A stretch of DNA of 9,129 nt from CAZLBV01 sp964557845 (GCA_964557845.1 CAZLBV010000016.1:1-9129), one strand, 5' to 3'. Shown: positions 1-7,220, numbered from the stretch's first letter. Translations and numbers: made by a program. Notes: generated from the sequence alone by a model not told the origin.

Positions 1-1
1 T

Positions 2-2146
2 CTATTCGATAAAACCTTTTCGCCGCAGCAGCGGTTCGACTTCTGGTTCATGTCCCCGGAATTTTTTGTAGAGTTCCATAGGCTCGTCAGTTCCGCCGGC
101 TGAATAAATATATTTTCTAAGGGCTTGAGCTGTTTCCTGATCAAACAGCCCTTTTTGTTTGAAGGCTTCAAAAGCATCTGCATCCAGGACTTCTGCCCAG
201 ATATAGCTGTAATAACCAGCGGAATAGCCGCCGGCAAAAATATGGCTGAAATAGGGACTCCGGTATCTCACCACTATTTCAGGTATAAGGCCTATTTTTT
301 CCATGGATTGATCTTCAAATTCAATGGGATCTTTTTCAACCGGTTCTTCAAGCGTATGCCAGTCCATATCTAAAAAAGAAGCAGCTAGGTACTCTACAGT
401 TGCAAAACCCTGGTTGAAGAGGCGGGCGTTGCTGATCTTGTCTATAAGTTCCTGGGGGATAGGTCCACCGGTTTGATAGTGTTTGGCATAGGTTTTGATC
501 ACCTCCGGATGAAGAGCCCAATTTTCCATGATCTGGGAAGGGAGTTCCACAAAATCTCTGGGGACGGCAGTGCCGGATAACCTTCTATAGGTGCAGTTGG
601 AAAGGAGGCCATGCAGGGCATGACCAAATTCATGGAACATGGTGGAAGCTTCTTCAAAGGTGAGCAAAGAGGGTTTATCTCCGGTCGGTTTGGTAAAATT
701 ACCCACATTGCAGATGATGGGGGTTATCATTTCTCCATTTTTTCGGTACTGTTTCCGGAAGGAATTCATCCATGCTCCCCCACGTTTGCTGGCCCTGGGA
801 AAATAATCTGTATATAGGATCCCTACGTGAGTGCCGTCAGCTTCCTGCACTTCAAACACTGTTACATCCGGATGGTATTTGGGTATATCTGTTCTCTCGA
901 TGAATTGAAGGCCGAATAACTGGTTGGCGACATAAAAAACACCCTCCCGTACATTTTCCAGTTTAAAGTAAGGCTTGATGATCTCATCGTCCAGGTCATA
1001 TTTGGCTTTTTTAAGCTGTTCTGCATAATACCACCAATCCCATGGTTCCAGCTTGAAGTCATGACCTTCTTTTTCGATCAGTATTTGAAGCTCGGCTGCT
1101 TCAGTTTTGGCCATTTTTAAGGCAGGATCCCATAACCGGTTGAGCAGGTCATACACATTCTCAGGGACTTTGGCCATATTCTGTTCCAGCACAAAGTGAG
1201 CATGGGTAGTATATCCGAGCAGGTTGGCTCTTTTTACCCGCAGGGCAGCCATCTTGGAGAGAATAGCCTTGTTGTCGTATTCGTTGTCGTTATTTCCACG
1301 GTTGATATAGGCTTTGAATATCTTTTCCCTCAGATCTCGCTTCTTTGAATATTGAAGAAAAGGGATCATGCTGGGTTTTTGGAGGGTAAATACCCACTTG
1401 CCTAAATGGCCCCGTTCTTTGGCCGCTTCAGCTGCGGCTGAGATCACATCATCCGGCAGGCCTGCTAGATCTTCTTCATTTTCGATAACCAGCTCAAAAG
1501 CATTGGTTTCTTTAAGAACATTTTCACTGAATTGAAGGGAAAGAACAGCCAGCTCCTGGTTGATATTCCGGAAGATTTTTTTATCTTCAGTAGAAAGGTT
1601 GGCTCCCCCCCTGACAAAATCTTTATAGATCTTTTCCAGCAGCATGTTTTGTTCCTGAGAAAGATCAAGTTGATCTTTGGTTTCATATACAGATTTGATC
1701 CGGTTAAACAGAGCTTCATCAAGGTTGATGTCATCCCTGAGTTGAGAAAGCATGGGGGCAGTTTCTTTGGCGATCGCCTGCAGGGTCTCATTGGTGTGGG
1801 CCGAATTAAGGTTGTCGAATACGTTGCTGACTTTGGTCAGAAGTTCACCGCTCGATTCCAAAGCTTCTATAGTGTTTTCGAAAGTTGCCGGTTCTCCATT
1901 AGAAGTTATGGCAGCGATCTCTTTCCTCTGGAGTTCTATTCCCTCTTTAATCGCGGGCAGGAAGTGCTCCTCCCTGATTAAGTCAAAAGGAGGAGTGCCG
2001 TAAGGAGTATCAAACTCGCTCAGGAGCGGATTCTCCTTGGTTTCAGGTAGTGTGGTTTGTTCTGTAGTTTGATCTTTTTGATTTGAACAAAATCCGGTCA
2101 GAAGTATAAATGCCATTATCAAAAATACACACGATTTAGGAAACAT
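2..2146 (-). CDS. dcp: Exported Dcp-type M3 family peptidyl-dipeptidase (oligopeptidase)
   Basis: This 714-residue zinc metallopeptidase is close to the usual Dcp length of about 680 residues plus an export segment. Members of this family release dipeptides from the C-terminus of oligopeptides. The zinc site is visible: HEFGH at residues 505-509 (H505 and H509 ligands, E506 catalytic) and the third ligand E534 in FVELPSQ. The C-terminal substrate-binding segment HIFAGGYSAGYYSYIW (635-650) is also intact. The N-terminal part (about 40-150) matches the Dcp subgroup, with PPFDLIREEHFLPA and ATFENTIEALE. Residues 7-19 are hydrophobic and end at Cys20, but TGFC is a poor lipobox, so lipoprotein, cleaved or anchored forms are all possible. 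The start is set by AAGGAG seven bases upstream. That site lies inside the last codons of the preceding dipeptidase gene, and only one base separates its stop from this ATG, so the genes are very probably translationally coupled. The TAG stop is inside the window, so the gene is complete. Family call very sure; localisation inferred. Confidence 0.96.
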   Translation of the reverse strand: MFPKSCVFLIMAFILLTGFCSNQKDQTTEQTTLPETKENPLLSEFDTPYGTPPFDLIREEHFLPAIKEGIELQRKEIAAITSNGEPATFENTIEALESSGELLTKVSNVFDNLNSAHTNETLQAIAKETAPMLSQLRDDINLDEALFNRIKSVYETKDQLDLSQEQNMLLEKIYKDFVRGGANLSTEDKKIFRNINQELAVLSLQFSENVLKETNAFELVIENEEDLAGLPDDVISAAAEAAKERGHLGKWVFTLQKPSMIPFLQYSKKRDLREKIFKAYINRGNNDNEYDNKAILSKMAALRVKRANLLGYTTHAHFVLEQNMAKVPENVYDLLNRLWDPALKMAKTEAAELQILIEKEGHDFKLEPWDWWYYAEQLKKAKYDLDDEIIKPYFKLENVREGVFYVANQLFGLQFIERTDIPKYHPDVTVFEVQEADGTHVGILYTDYFPRASKRGGAWMNSFRKQYRKNGEMITPIICNVGNFTKPTGDKPSLLTFEEASTMFHEFGHALHGLLSNCTYRRLSGTAVPRDFVELPSQIMENWALHPEVIKTYAKHYQTGGPIPQELIDKISNARLFNQGFATVEYLAASFLDMDWHTLEEPVEKDPIEFEDQSMEKIGLIPEIVVRYRSPYFSHIFAGGYSAGYYSYIWAEVLDADAFEAFKQKGLFDQETAQALRKYIYSAGGTDEPMELYKKFRGHEPEVEPLLRRKGFIE

Positions 2147-2147
2147 T

Positions 2148-3902
2148 TTATTTCTCCTTTTTCTTTTCAGGAGTGAGCTGGTTGTATTTTACTAACTCTT
2201 CAAGCCACCAATCAGGATATTGTAAGGCGTTTCTTTTCCTGTTTTTTATATCATAGAGCCAGAGGTGATTGTATTTGACCAGCAGCTCATCACCTAATTT
2301 CCACCATTCGTTAATAACCGTATTGGCGTTTCTATGGCTGTAATCTGTGAGAAATTCGGCTGCTTGGGCCGGGTCTTTTTTATAGATTTCCAGGGCATGC
2401 TGATCGATAAAGGGGGCCATGTCAACTACGGATTTTTCCCATTTTTCCTGGGCTTTCCGGACATCTTGGATGGCAAGGGAGTAGAGAACCTGGGTATGAA
2501 AATCCACGTAATCAAAGGCCCAGCGGGCTGAATCCCGGCTGAATTCCCAATGGTCGCCGATTTCAAAAGAGCGGGGTATTCCGGTAACTCCTGCATAAAA
2601 AGGCATATAGCAGGATGTATCCTGAGCACCGAATGCGATCCAGACAATACCTCCAATGGGATCAGGCAGCCAGGAACGGCACTGGGTGATAGCTACATAT
2701 TCGGCCCGGTTGACACCGATAGCCCGCGCGGTGTTATATCTTTCTCCGTTGAGCTCGAATCCATAGGGTAAATGATTAGGATTCTTAAAAGGGCCGCCTT
2801 GAAGCCCACGGGTTGGATCAAAGGGAGTGCCTTCGAATTTATCCCGGGTCATGATCATGACATCATAAATGGATAATTTCTTTTCCGGTTTGACGGAAAA
2901 AGGAAGGTCCATGTTGGGTGTGTCAGGACTGATCTTTTGAGAAGGAACCACCAGATCAAAAAAGCGCCACAGCCTGCCTCGGGAGCCTTTGCTGCTGGAG
3001 GCGCTGTATTCACTGGGGGAGTAAGCTTTTTTCCAGTTGAAAGGATTACCGCTGGCAGGGTCATAGAATCCTTTTTCCTCGGCAAATGAGACCGCATTAG
3101 GGGAGAACATAAAATAATCGGGGTTATCCATCTGGATCTCTCCGATACGGGATTCATTCGGACAGACACTGACATGGTCATCCGGAACCCTCTGAGCGCA
3201 CCACACGGCTCCCGGTTTTCCGCTGTTTGGTGTCCAAAGCGGTCCTACCGGCATGATCTCGAATATCCAGACCTCATTGGGATCGGAGACCGCCAGCATT
3301 TCTCCGGTGTCAGTGTGGCCGTAACCATGCTCCTCGCCCAGTGTACCCATGATCTGGATGGCTTCCCGGGCGGTCTTGGCTCTTTCCATGGCGATCAGTG
3401 TCAGCATGGTGATATCGAATTTGGCCGCGGGTGTGGTATTTTCCATTTTTTCTTGGCAGCCTATAGTGGATTCACCAATAGCCACCTGTTGGTCATTCAT
3501 ATAACCAAAAGAGCCTTTCATATAGGCATAGGTGTGGGGAACTTGTGGAATCTCCAAACCGGCATAGTCATCGGTATAGGTTTCCCATTTCAAGCCTCCG
3601 TCCGGCGGCCAGGTGCGGAACTGGTTGATCCAATAGATCTTGCGCATTGAATCGGGCTCATGATCGGCAGCGGGAATATAACGCCATGTCCAATCACACA
3701 AACCACAGTCGCAGGTGTGTGTAGTGATGACCGATCCATCGGTTGAGGCATTCTTTCCCACGATGATAACCGTGCATCCATCCAGAACCATTTCTCGGTC
3801 CATTGGGAGGATGTCTTTCTGGGCGTTCAAGAATGGTAAACCGGCGATTATCAGGCCGGCCGTCATGAATAAAGCAAGAAAAAAGATTTTTTTGGAGTTC
3901 AT
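2148..3902 (-). CDS. Exported C69 family dipeptidase (PepD-like)
   Basis: From this start the protein has 584 residues. Peptidase family C69 enzymes are N-terminal-nucleophile hydrolases that cleave dipeptides. The expected nucleophile is Cys43 in DGCTVIIVGKNASTDGS, the hallmark sequence of the family. Further family blocks follow: AKTAREAIQIMGTLGEEHGYG (175-195, named by its ends only loosely), the stretch GEMLAVSDPNEVWIFEI (200-216) and GAVWCAQRVPDD (231-242). Residues 1-27 form a signal peptide (MNSKK, a hydrophobic core, likely cut after NA at 27), leaving about 15 residues before Cys43 that would have to be removed to free the nucleophile. A Cys cluster, C64-x-C66-x2-C69, sits where other members usually have an RNED-like segment. 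An in-frame ATG 27 codons upstream (3983) exists, but ATG 3902 has a strong AGGAGG six bases upstream and begins directly with a signal peptide, so I chose 3902. It is the first gene of an operon with the M3 peptidase. Family call very sure; substrate unknown. Confidence 0.94.
   Translation of the reverse strand: MNSKKIFFLALFMTAGLIIAGLPFLNAQKDILPMDREMVLDGCTVIIVGKNASTDGSVITTHTCDCGLCDWTWRYIPAADHEPDSMRKIYWINQFRTWPPDGGLKWETYTDDYAGLEIPQVPHTYAYMKGSFGYMNDQQVAIGESTIGCQEKMENTTPAAKFDITMLTLIAMERAKTAREAIQIMGTLGEEHGYGHTDTGEMLAVSDPNEVWIFEIMPVGPLWTPNSGKPGAVWCAQRVPDDHVSVCPNESRIGEIQMDNPDYFMFSPNAVSFAEEKGFYDPASGNPFNWKKAYSPSEYSASSSKGSRGRLWRFFDLVVPSQKISPDTPNMDLPFSVKPEKKLSIYDVMIMTRDKFEGTPFDPTRGLQGGPFKNPNHLPYGFELNGERYNTARAIGVNRAEYVAITQCRSWLPDPIGGIVWIAFGAQDTSCYMPFYAGVTGIPRSFEIGDHWEFSRDSARWAFDYVDFHTQVLYSLAIQDVRKAQEKWEKSVVDMAPFIDQHALEIYKKDPAQAAEFLTDYSHRNANTVINEWWKLGDELLVKYNHLWLYDIKNRKRNALQYPDWWLEELVKYNQLTPEKKKEK
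2154..2159 (-). promoter_or_regulatory. Ribosome binding site of the M3 peptidase gene, embedded in the upstream gene
   Basis: AAGGAG on the minus strand, seven bases before the ATG at 2146. It is made of codons for the last lysines and glutamate of the C69 dipeptidase. The upstream stop TAA is at 2150-2148, one base before the ATG. This arrangement favours translational coupling, with the terminating ribosome starting the next gene. Confidence 0.85.
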
Positions 3903-3906
3903 GTTC

Positions 3907-3950
3907 TTCCTCCTAAATTTAGGTTGAGATAATCTGCCTTTAAATAAGGC
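3907..3950 (-). promoter_or_regulatory. Structured leader with palindrome overlapping the dipeptidase Shine-Dalgarno
   Basis: The perfect 12-bp palindrome CCTAAATTTAGG (3912-3923) shares three bases with the AGGAGG site (3909-3914) of the C69 gene. Just upstream in the mRNA is a five-bp hairpin, GCCTT/AAGGC (3936-3940 with 3946-3950), with a five-base loop. A second copy of the strand that could pair with TTTAGG is found near the start of the leader (4021-4028, CACCTAAA on the mRNA). These repeats could mask or expose the ribosome binding site. This is a reading of base complementarity only, and I recognise no known riboswitch. Confidence 0.35.
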
Positions 3951-4044
3951 GGATGAATTACTAAAAAAGAGAAAAACATTCATTAATCTGCAACATTAAA
4001 AGTTAATTATGAATTTTGCTTTTAGGTGATTCCATTGAAGAATT

Positions 4045-4073
4045 ATTAAACATGGAAAATATGATTCTGTCAA
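4045..4073 (-). promoter_or_regulatory. Sigma-70-type promoter of the peptidase operon
   Basis: On the minus strand there is a perfect -35 TTGACA (4068-4073), a 17-bp spacer, and a -10 TTTAAT (4045-4050, five of six matches to TATAAT). Transcription would begin near 4038, giving a leader of about 136 nt before the dipeptidase ATG. It lies between the terminator of the neighbouring unit and the operon, which is where a promoter is needed. Confidence 0.65.
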
Positions 4074-4118
4074 TCTCTATTCCAATTAGATGTTTTTTGC
4101 TGACAGAGGGAGGACGGG

Positions 4119-4160
4119 AAAAAAAGCCGGGGCATTATGCGAGAAGCAAATGCCCCGGCT
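4119..4160 (-). terminator. Intrinsic terminator of the DUF4412-like gene
   Basis: Perfect 11-bp inverted repeat AGCCGGGGCAT / ATGCCCCGGCT (4125-4135 with 4150-4160). The stem can be extended by three bp (TGC/GCA) after a bulge, leaving a loop of about five bases. On the minus strand the GC-rich stem is followed directly by a run of seven T (4125-4119). It lies 17 bases past the stop codon of the gene ending at 4178. This is a textbook rho-independent terminator that insulates this gene from the peptidase operon. Confidence 0.93.
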
Positions 4161-4177
4161 GTTAATAATAATTAAAA

Positions 4178-5197
4178 TTAATCTTTTTTCTTATAATTAG
4201 CTGGTATTTGTATTGCAGATTCTTCTATGCTTTCAGGATGTAATTCCATGACCTCTGTATAGTAAGAAAAAGAGGGTTGATTTTCATCTGATTTGTCGGA
4301 TTTTTTCCCAAGAGCTTTTTTGGCGAGTCCGCCTAGCCTGCCTTTTAGTCCTCCGCCTGATTCCTCTTCTTTTTCTTCAGCTTCGCCGCCTTCCTTAGTG
4401 GAAAAGAATTTCCCATCGATCACAACAGGATATCCTTGGATCTTTTTCATTTTTTGAGCAAAGGAGGCTGTGTCCTGGTCGGCCTTAGCTCCTTCTCCGC
4501 CCATTTGGGTGAAAATAGAGAGCCAATTTGTTCCCAGAATATCGGCTTGCATTTGATCGAGGTCCACACCCATAGCCTTCATATGTTCACTGGAAAAATC
4601 GGATTCTTCCTGCTGGCACTGTTCGATGTCACCGGTTAAAGGTGTCGTCCATACATCAGTGATAAGACGGGTTGTTCCTTTTTCTCCGGTTGCGGTGTTC
4701 TCCCATTCGGTTAACCAGGTCACGATGAATTTTTTGGAAGGAAAATTGTTGATAGTCTTTGATTCGCCGGTTTCTTCTACCTTAAATTCATTCTTGGTGA
4801 TTTTGATATCGCTTTCATCCTCATATTCGGTTTCTCCGGCTTGTTCTTCTGCTTTTTCACCAGTGTCATAGGAAATCTCTTCGATAGGCATGACCTTGTA
4901 CTCTTTTTTCTTGTGATTTATTTCATAGATGGTCATAGCATTAAGATCGATGATCCTCCCGGTATTACCTGAGGAAAGCGCAAATTTTCCTGCTAGTTTT
5001 CCTACCAGACCTTTACCTTTAAAATCGCTTTCAGCATCGACAACTTTTTTCATGCCCGAGATTTTTACTGTTTCTACAGTTTTAAATGTCCCGAATTTTG
5101 CGAAGTTGATCTCGGATTTGTTTTTCTTGACCACTCCTGCCCAGATCGAACTGGATAATAAAAGTGTAGCAATAAATAATACTATGAGTTTTTTCAT
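4178..5197 (-). CDS. Secreted protein of unknown function, DUF4412-like
   Basis: The protein has 339 residues and a clear signal peptide (MKKLIVLFIATLLLSSSIWA, probable cut after Ala20), so it should be periplasmic or surface-located. The segment RIIDLNAMTIYEINHKKKEY (81-100) and the later FPSKKFIVTW plus DVWTTPL (152-187) recall DUF4412-type periplasmic proteins with a LolA-like beta fold. I cannot confirm this without a profile search. Residues 111-148 are very acidic and probably flexible. Two similar glycine/lysine-rich stretches, FKGKGLVGKLAGKFA (59-73) and LKGRLGGLAKKALGKK (284-299), flank the core. The second follows an acidic run (267-280) and looks like an exposed amphipathic linker. 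The start is supported by AAGGAG five bases upstream. The gene has its own near-consensus promoter and its own terminator, so it is transcribed alone. No catalytic motif is visible and no function is assigned. Confidence 0.8.
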   Translation of the reverse strand: MKKLIVLFIATLLLSSSIWAGVVKKNKSEINFAKFGTFKTVETVKISGMKKVVDAESDFKGKGLVGKLAGKFALSSGNTGRIIDLNAMTIYEINHKKKEYKVMPIEEISYDTGEKAEEQAGETEYEDESDIKITKNEFKVEETGESKTINNFPSKKFIVTWLTEWENTATGEKGTTRLITDVWTTPLTGDIEQCQQEESDFSSEHMKAMGVDLDQMQADILGTNWLSIFTQMGGEGAKADQDTASFAQKMKKIQGYPVVIDGKFFSTKEGGEAEEKEEESGGGLKGRLGGLAKKALGKKSDKSDENQPSFSYYTEVMELHPESIEESAIQIPANYKKKD

Positions 5198-5253
5198 GAT
5201 TTCTCCTTAAATTGATTATTAAATTAATTATTTAATTTATATTATATATAAAA

Positions 5254-5282
5254 TTTATAGTATAAAGTGAGGTTTTTGTCAA
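5254..5282 (-). promoter_or_regulatory. Strong sigma-70-type promoter of the DUF4412-like gene
   Basis: Perfect -35 TTGACA (5277-5282), exactly 17 bp of spacer, and a -10 TATAAA (5254-5259, five of six) on the minus strand. The predicted start of transcription near 5247 gives a leader of about 50 nt that is almost entirely A and T. The leader includes an AT-only inverted repeat AAATTAA/TTAATTT (5221-5227 with 5232-5238). The near-consensus match suggests high, constitutive expression. Confidence 0.78.
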
Positions 5283-5313
5283 ATAGAAGAATTAAATTTA
5301 TTTAGTAATGTTA

Positions 5314-6348
5314 CTATATACGTACTAAGGCTTTGATAACACCATCTTTATAATCTGAAACCAGTTTAAACGCATCTCCAGCATTTTCCAATTCGAAAAT
5401 ATGAGTCACCATAAAATCCATATTGTCCCCTGCTCTATCCAGAAATGAAACGGCTTCTGCTAAAAGCCCGTTCTGGCGCCGGACATTGGTTATTTTGATC
5501 TCCTTCCTTCGCATTTGATGGGCATCGAAAGAGATTCTGTTATTTTCAGGAATACCGATAATGAGAAGATGGCCTCCGGGTTTTAGCAGTGATACTGCTT
5601 GATCAAGAGCGGGTTGATCCCCGCAGCATTCGAATACCGCATCCAACTCTTCGGGATAAACATTTTTGATCTCTTTAACTATGTCGCATTTATCTGGATT
5701 GCCTGTCCAGATTGCTCCTGCTTTTAGAGCCGCCTGGAGGCGGCTTTCGATCTTGTCGGTCATGAAAATCTTATCAATGCCTCCTTCTTTAGAAGTAAAG
5801 GCGGTACAGAGTCCGATCGGTCCAGAACCAAGAATGGCAACCGCTTCTGTGGGCTTAGGCTTCAGCAGCTGAAGCGCATAGAGGCTGATGGATAAAGGTT
5901 CTGCCAGCACTCCGCGGGTAAAGGGCATGCTGTCGGGAAAAGGGAAACAATTTTTTTCAGGCATTACGATATATTCAGCCAAACATCCTTCCATCTGTCC
6001 AGGACAGCCTAAGAATTTTAGCTGCCGGCAGGTATGAGGGCGACCGATCTTGCATTGATCGCAAGAACCACAAGATACAGCAGGATCGACGGTTACCCTG
6101 TCCCCGATCTGTATAGATTGCGCTTTTTCCCCTGTTTTTACTACAGTGGCGGCACATTCATGTCCAATAGTGAAGGGATAGTTTATTATTTGATCCCCAA
6201 TGGCGCCCTCTTTATAATAATGAATGTCCGAACCGCAAATTCCCACATTTTCGATCTTAAGCAAGACTTCGTCTTCACACATGATCGCAGGCTCAGCAAT
6301 ATTTTGCAGTTCAATAGTTCTTGGTTGGACCAATCGAGCAGCCTTCAT
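5314..6348 (-). CDS. Zinc-dependent, NAD(P)-linked sorbitol/xylitol-type dehydrogenase (MDR family)
   Basis: At 344 residues it has the normal length for a medium-chain dehydrogenase/reductase of the polyol (sorbitol, xylitol, L-idonate) or threonine dehydrogenase group. These cytosolic enzymes oxidise a secondary alcohol to a ketone. Catalytic zinc ligands are C38 (GICGSDIHYY), H63-E64 (GHE) and E150 (LAEP). The structural zinc site is complete, with C93, C96, C99 and C107. The Rossmann motif GSGPIG is at 174-179, and the acid D198 at the end of the second strand favours NAD over NADP. GSDIHYYKEGAIGD (39-52) is most typical of sorbitol/xylitol dehydrogenases, but the exact substrate cannot be read from the sequence. 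The start has AAGGA at a slightly long spacing. It is divergent from a HAD phosphatase/beta-phosphoglucomutase-like gene, which hints at sugar metabolism. No clear intrinsic terminator follows; a 6-bp inverted repeat TAGTAA/TTACTA overlaps the stop codon. Confidence 0.93.
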   Translation of the reverse strand: MKAARLVQPRTIELQNIAEPAIMCEDEVLLKIENVGICGSDIHYYKEGAIGDQIINYPFTIGHECAATVVKTGEKAQSIQIGDRVTVDPAVSCGSCDQCKIGRPHTCRQLKFLGCPGQMEGCLAEYIVMPEKNCFPFPDSMPFTRGVLAEPLSISLYALQLLKPKPTEAVAILGSGPIGLCTAFTSKEGGIDKIFMTDKIESRLQAALKAGAIWTGNPDKCDIVKEIKNVYPEELDAVFECCGDQPALDQAVSLLKPGGHLLIIGIPENNRISFDAHQMRRKEIKITNVRRQNGLLAEAVSFLDRAGDNMDFMVTHIFELENAGDAFKLVSDYKDGVIKALVRI

Positions 6349-6491
6349 GATTGTCTTCCTTTTGATATTTTGAACTTGTTGACAATTTATTTCAATTAGA
6401 ACTGTCTGAAATGATCATAAAAAATTCCCTGCTTAATTGATGATGGATAATACCAAGACTCAGTATTTGTCCATAATTGGGTTCATTCCTG
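6349..6491 (-). promoter_or_regulatory. Divergent control region, dehydrogenase side
   Basis: Two promoter candidates are seen for the dehydrogenase. One is TGGACA (6468-6473) with TATTAT (6447-6452), good hexamers but only a 15-bp spacer. The other is TTGAAA (6390-6395) with CAAAAT (6367-6372) and a 17-bp spacer, but it would start transcription so close to the gene that part of the ribosome site is lost. Between the latter two hexamers lies an imperfect 16-bp inverted repeat AACTTGTTGACAATTT (6373-6388), whose size and position suit a repressor operator. Neither promoter is certain. Confidence 0.3.
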
Positions 6492-6520
6492 TCGAGAAAA
6501 GGATACCAGTCTGTTATAAT
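6492..6520 (+). promoter_or_regulatory. Extended -10 promoter of the HAD hydrolase gene
   Basis: The plus strand has a perfect extended -10, TGTTATAAT, with the hexamer at 6515-6520. At 17 bp upstream, TCGAGA (6492-6497) matches the -35 consensus at four of six positions. Transcription would start near 6527, giving a leader of about 30 nt before the ATG at 6558. Confidence 0.62.
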
Positions 6521-6557
6521 AATAATGATTTAAATTTACTTGATTTGGATGAATCGA

Positions 6558-7220
6558 ATGATAACCAGTAATATCTGCGCAGTTATTTTTGACCTGGACG
6601 GAGTCATTGTTGATAATATGAAATATCACAGAGCCGCCTGGGAGAAATTCTTGCTAAAATATGCTCCCGGGATCGAAATAGATGCTTTCTCCAGGCATTT
6701 CGGGAAAAGAAACGAAGTCTTGCTCAAGATGGTTTTTAAACGCAGTCTTTTACCTGAAGAAGTAAAAAAATATGGAGATGAAAAAGAATTTCTCTATCGT
6801 GAGTTATATGCAGAAGATATTGAAACTGTTTCCGGTCTTATAGGGTTTTTAAAAGTATTGAGGAAAGATCAGATCAAAATTGCAGTGGCATCGGCTGCAC
6901 CTCCGGAGAATGTGGATTTTGTGCTCGATAAAACCGGAATAAGAGAGTTTTTTAATGTGATCCTGAGCGCTGATGATGTGAAAAGAGGAAAGCCTGATCC
7001 GGAGATCTATCTCAAGACAGCACATAAGTTAGCCTGTTCTCCCCGATCCTGTCTTGTTTTTGAAGATTCTATTCCAGGAATACAAGCTGCCAAGAATGCA
7101 GGCATGAAGGTTGCAGCTCTTACTACAACCTATCCTCCTGCCGAATTTAAAGATGCAGATTTGATTATTAATGATTTTACCGGGATAGAAATGGATATGG
7201 TGCATAGGATTAAGGTATAA
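6558..7220 (+). CDS. HAD superfamily hydrolase, beta-phosphoglucomutase/phosphatase-like
   Basis: With this start the protein has 220 residues, normal for the HAD subfamily I group that includes beta-phosphoglucomutase and small sugar-phosphate phosphatases. All four HAD motifs are visible: DLDGVIVD with nucleophile D12 and acid/base D14, S112 in VASAA, K145 in RGKPDP, and E169-D170 in FEDSIPG. The helical cap lies between motifs I and II (about 20-90). FGKRNEV in the cap is where beta-phosphoglucomutases carry a substrate-contact loop, but mutase and phosphatase activities cannot be separated by eye. The reading frame is open back to TTG 6540, with ATG at 6549 and 6558. I chose 6558 because it leaves a typical short lead-in before DLDG and has a weak GGATG seven bases upstream. 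ATG 6549 remains possible. It is cytosolic. It is divergent from a polyol dehydrogenase and sits 63 bp before a secreted LolA-like gene. Confidence 0.9.
   Translation: MITSNICAVIFDLDGVIVDNMKYHRAAWEKFLLKYAPGIEIDAFSRHFGKRNEVLLKMVFKRSLLPEEVKKYGDEKEFLYRELYAEDIETVSGLIGFLKVLRKDQIKIAVASAAPPENVDFVLDKTGIREFFNVILSADDVKRGKPDPEIYLKTAHKLACSPRSCLVFEDSIPGIQAAKNAGMKVAALTTTYPPAEFKDADLIINDFTGIEMDMVHRIKV

Noticed and set aside
1532..1981. 149-codon open frame on the plus strand inside the M3 gene
   Set aside because: Antisense shadow of a clear zinc peptidase; no recognisable protein features or ribosome site.
3174..3650. 158-codon open frame on the plus strand inside the dipeptidase gene
   Set aside because: Antisense shadow of conserved C69 blocks; composition is not protein-like.
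3903..3983. Longer N-terminus for the C69 dipeptidase starting at 3983
   Set aside because: The extra 27 residues are not a signal peptide and would bury the real one. The ATG at 3902 has AGGAGG six bases upstream, and the leader palindromes lie in the extra part.
6034..6399. 121-codon open frame on the plus strand across the dehydrogenase start
   Set aside because: It overlaps the zinc-ligand and nucleotide-binding coding regions in antisense and has no ribosome site or recognisable motif.
6540..6557. TTG start at 6540 for the HAD gene
   Set aside because: TTG is an unlikely start with no ribosome site before it, and it lies only about 13 bases from the predicted transcription start. ATG at 6558 or 6549 is more plausible.
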